A stretch of DNA of 64,000 nt, from assembly GCA_013792135.1 (NCBI GenBank), contig VMSP01000025.1, forward strand, positions 24,732 to 88,731. The letters run 5' to 3'. A program made the position numbers and the translations under genes. Position 1 is the first letter of the stretch. The number at the start of each line of letters is the position of its first letter. This document shows, in pieces, positions 63,480 to 64,000 of the stretch. The notes under the pieces were generated by a model. The model was not told the DNA's origin. It worked only from the letters and a program-made list of their open reading frames with translations, and searched no databases. Source of the stretch: Desulfocapsa sp. (GTDB lineage Bacteria; Desulfobacterota; Desulfobulbia; Desulfobulbales; Desulfocapsaceae).

Positions 63480-63572
63480 GCCGAACGTTAAGGGTGAGCT
63501 GCCGGCCCCCCCTGTTAGCAGAAAAAATGATAGAGCATCTTCCGGTCAGTCAGCTTCACCCGCTCGTTGGAC
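63480..63572 (-). repeat. Candidate integron attC site (right of the SOD gene)
   Basis: On the minus strand the site starts with GTCCAAC (63572-63566), which fits the RYYYAAC core, and ends with AAC and GTTCGGC (63486-63480). The inner arms GGGTGAAGCTG and CAGCTCACCC pair as a ten-base stem with one extra A bulged, like the extrahelical base of attC. It spans 93 bases and reads in the same direction as the other site and as the SOD gene. Confidence 0.65.
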
Positions 63573-63709
63573 GAAGCCGCTCTGCGGCAGACAAACCGAG
63601 TAAATCTTTATTTGTTGTTTGTAACAACCTGTTTTTGTAGTAATAAAAACAAAATGGTAATGCAAGAGCATTTGCCTTTTATGTCAATTATTACAAAGAG
63701 GAGGTTACA
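63573..63709. other. AT-rich gap before the recombinase gene
   Basis: This 137-base region lies between the right attC-like site and the recombinase start. It has no gene. It should hold the recombinase promoter and any primary recombination site. AGGAGG (63699-63704) is the recombinase ribosome-binding site. Confidence 0.4.
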
Positions 63710-64000
63710 ATGAACATCAACATGCCAACTGATCCGCAATTCAACACGTATTACCAAAAACACCTGAAGTGTCTGAAACTGGGTGGACTACAGCCCAAGA
63801 CCATTGAGGCGTACTCCAGGGCGATCAGGCGTATCGGGAACTATTTCGACTGCCGAATCAACGACCTTACATCTGACCAGTTACTTGACTATTTCAACGA
63901 ACTTCTGGGTTCTCATTCCTGGAGCTCGGTCAAACTCGACCTGTATGGCCTGAAATTTTTCTACACCATGGTGCTGAATAAAACCTGGGATGACATTCCG
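63710..64000 (+). CDS. Tyrosine recombinase, N-terminal part (runs off the window)
   Basis: The visible 97 residues form the SAM-like core-binding domain of tyrosine recombinases: LKLGGLQPKTIEAYSRAIRR near residues 22-41, the segment that contacts DNA, and then KLDLYGLKFFYTMVLNKTWD near 77-96. It resembles recombinases found beside IS91-type transposases more than integron integrase IntI, whose typical HYSxRTExAYVxW pattern is absent. The catalytic domain lies beyond the window. It is divergent from the gene cassettes. AGGAGG precedes the start by five bases. Confidence 0.85.
   Translation, partial: MNINMPTDPQFNTYYQKHLKCLKLGGLQPKTIEAYSRAIRRIGNYFDCRINDLTSDQLLDYFNELLGSHSWSSVKLDLYGLKFFYTMVLNKTWDDIP

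Noticed and set aside
63710..64000. Calling the recombinase an integron integrase (IntI)
   Set aside because: The N-terminal domain lacks the HYSxRTExAYVxW pattern of IntI, and the IntI-specific patch would lie beyond the window.

Overview
The window looks like a chromosomal segment of an anaerobic, Gram-negative Desulfobacterota, most likely a relative of Desulfobulbus, Desulfotalea or Desulfocapsa. This is inferred from gene content and order: a rpmF-plsX-fabH-fab cluster with an acyl-CoA dehydrogenase and ETF inside it, complex I genes without nuoE/F/G, a PxxKW cysteine-rich protein, and lipoprotein-export genes (lolC/lolD). No rRNA, CRISPR array or complete insertion sequence was seen.

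Layout. 1-12.4 kb (+): a cNMP-binding protein, then a long run for ribosome and fatty acid/phospholipid synthesis (rpmF, plsX, fabH, acyl-CoA dehydrogenase, etfB, ferredoxin-etfA, fabG, acpP, fabF), then rpiB, glyA, nrdR and ribD. 12.4-15.2 kb (-): an orphan ParB-like protein, an HU/IHF protein and a stand-alone PilC. 15.5 kb (+): the PxxKW protein with its own promoter and terminator. 16-27.5 kb (-): nuoABCDHIJK, an extra antiporter-type subunit, a small membrane protein, then nuoL, nuoM and nuoN, under a clear sigma70-type promoter, with a divergent LysR gene. 28.8-33.2 kb (-): aminotransferase, truA, argC, rpsI, rplM, tRNA-Gly. 33.4-41 kb (+): hisB, a lipoprotein, a small Cys-rich ORF, a TtcA-like protein, a DUF89 protein, asnS, menG/ubiE, hisD and rsmG.

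41-52 kb is an accessory zone that mixes working genes with gene wreckage. Intact genes are leuB, a divergent PRPP synthetase, an HD phosphohydrolase, and a redox/metal block (CcdA-like protein, two thioredoxin-fold proteins, rhodanese, CDF transporter, permease, ArsR). The wreckage is a beheaded GGDEF gene, an ACR3 arsenite transporter missing its N-terminal half and fused to a metallophosphoesterase scrap, and an HD-GYP gene with a stop and an internal deletion. 52.3-57 kb (-): lolD, lolC, lysS and a core-type MetE-like protein.

57.4-63.4 kb (-): a string of unrelated single genes (membrane proteins, LysE exporter, flavin reductase, tag glycosylase, an exported phosphatidylserine decarboxylase-like protein, an exported Fe/Mn superoxide dismutase). 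Two 93-bp structures that look like integron attC sites flank the dismutase gene in the same orientation. A tyrosine recombinase gene starts divergently at 63,710 and runs off the window. This end is best read as a small attC-bearing cassette cluster beside a mobile-element recombinase.
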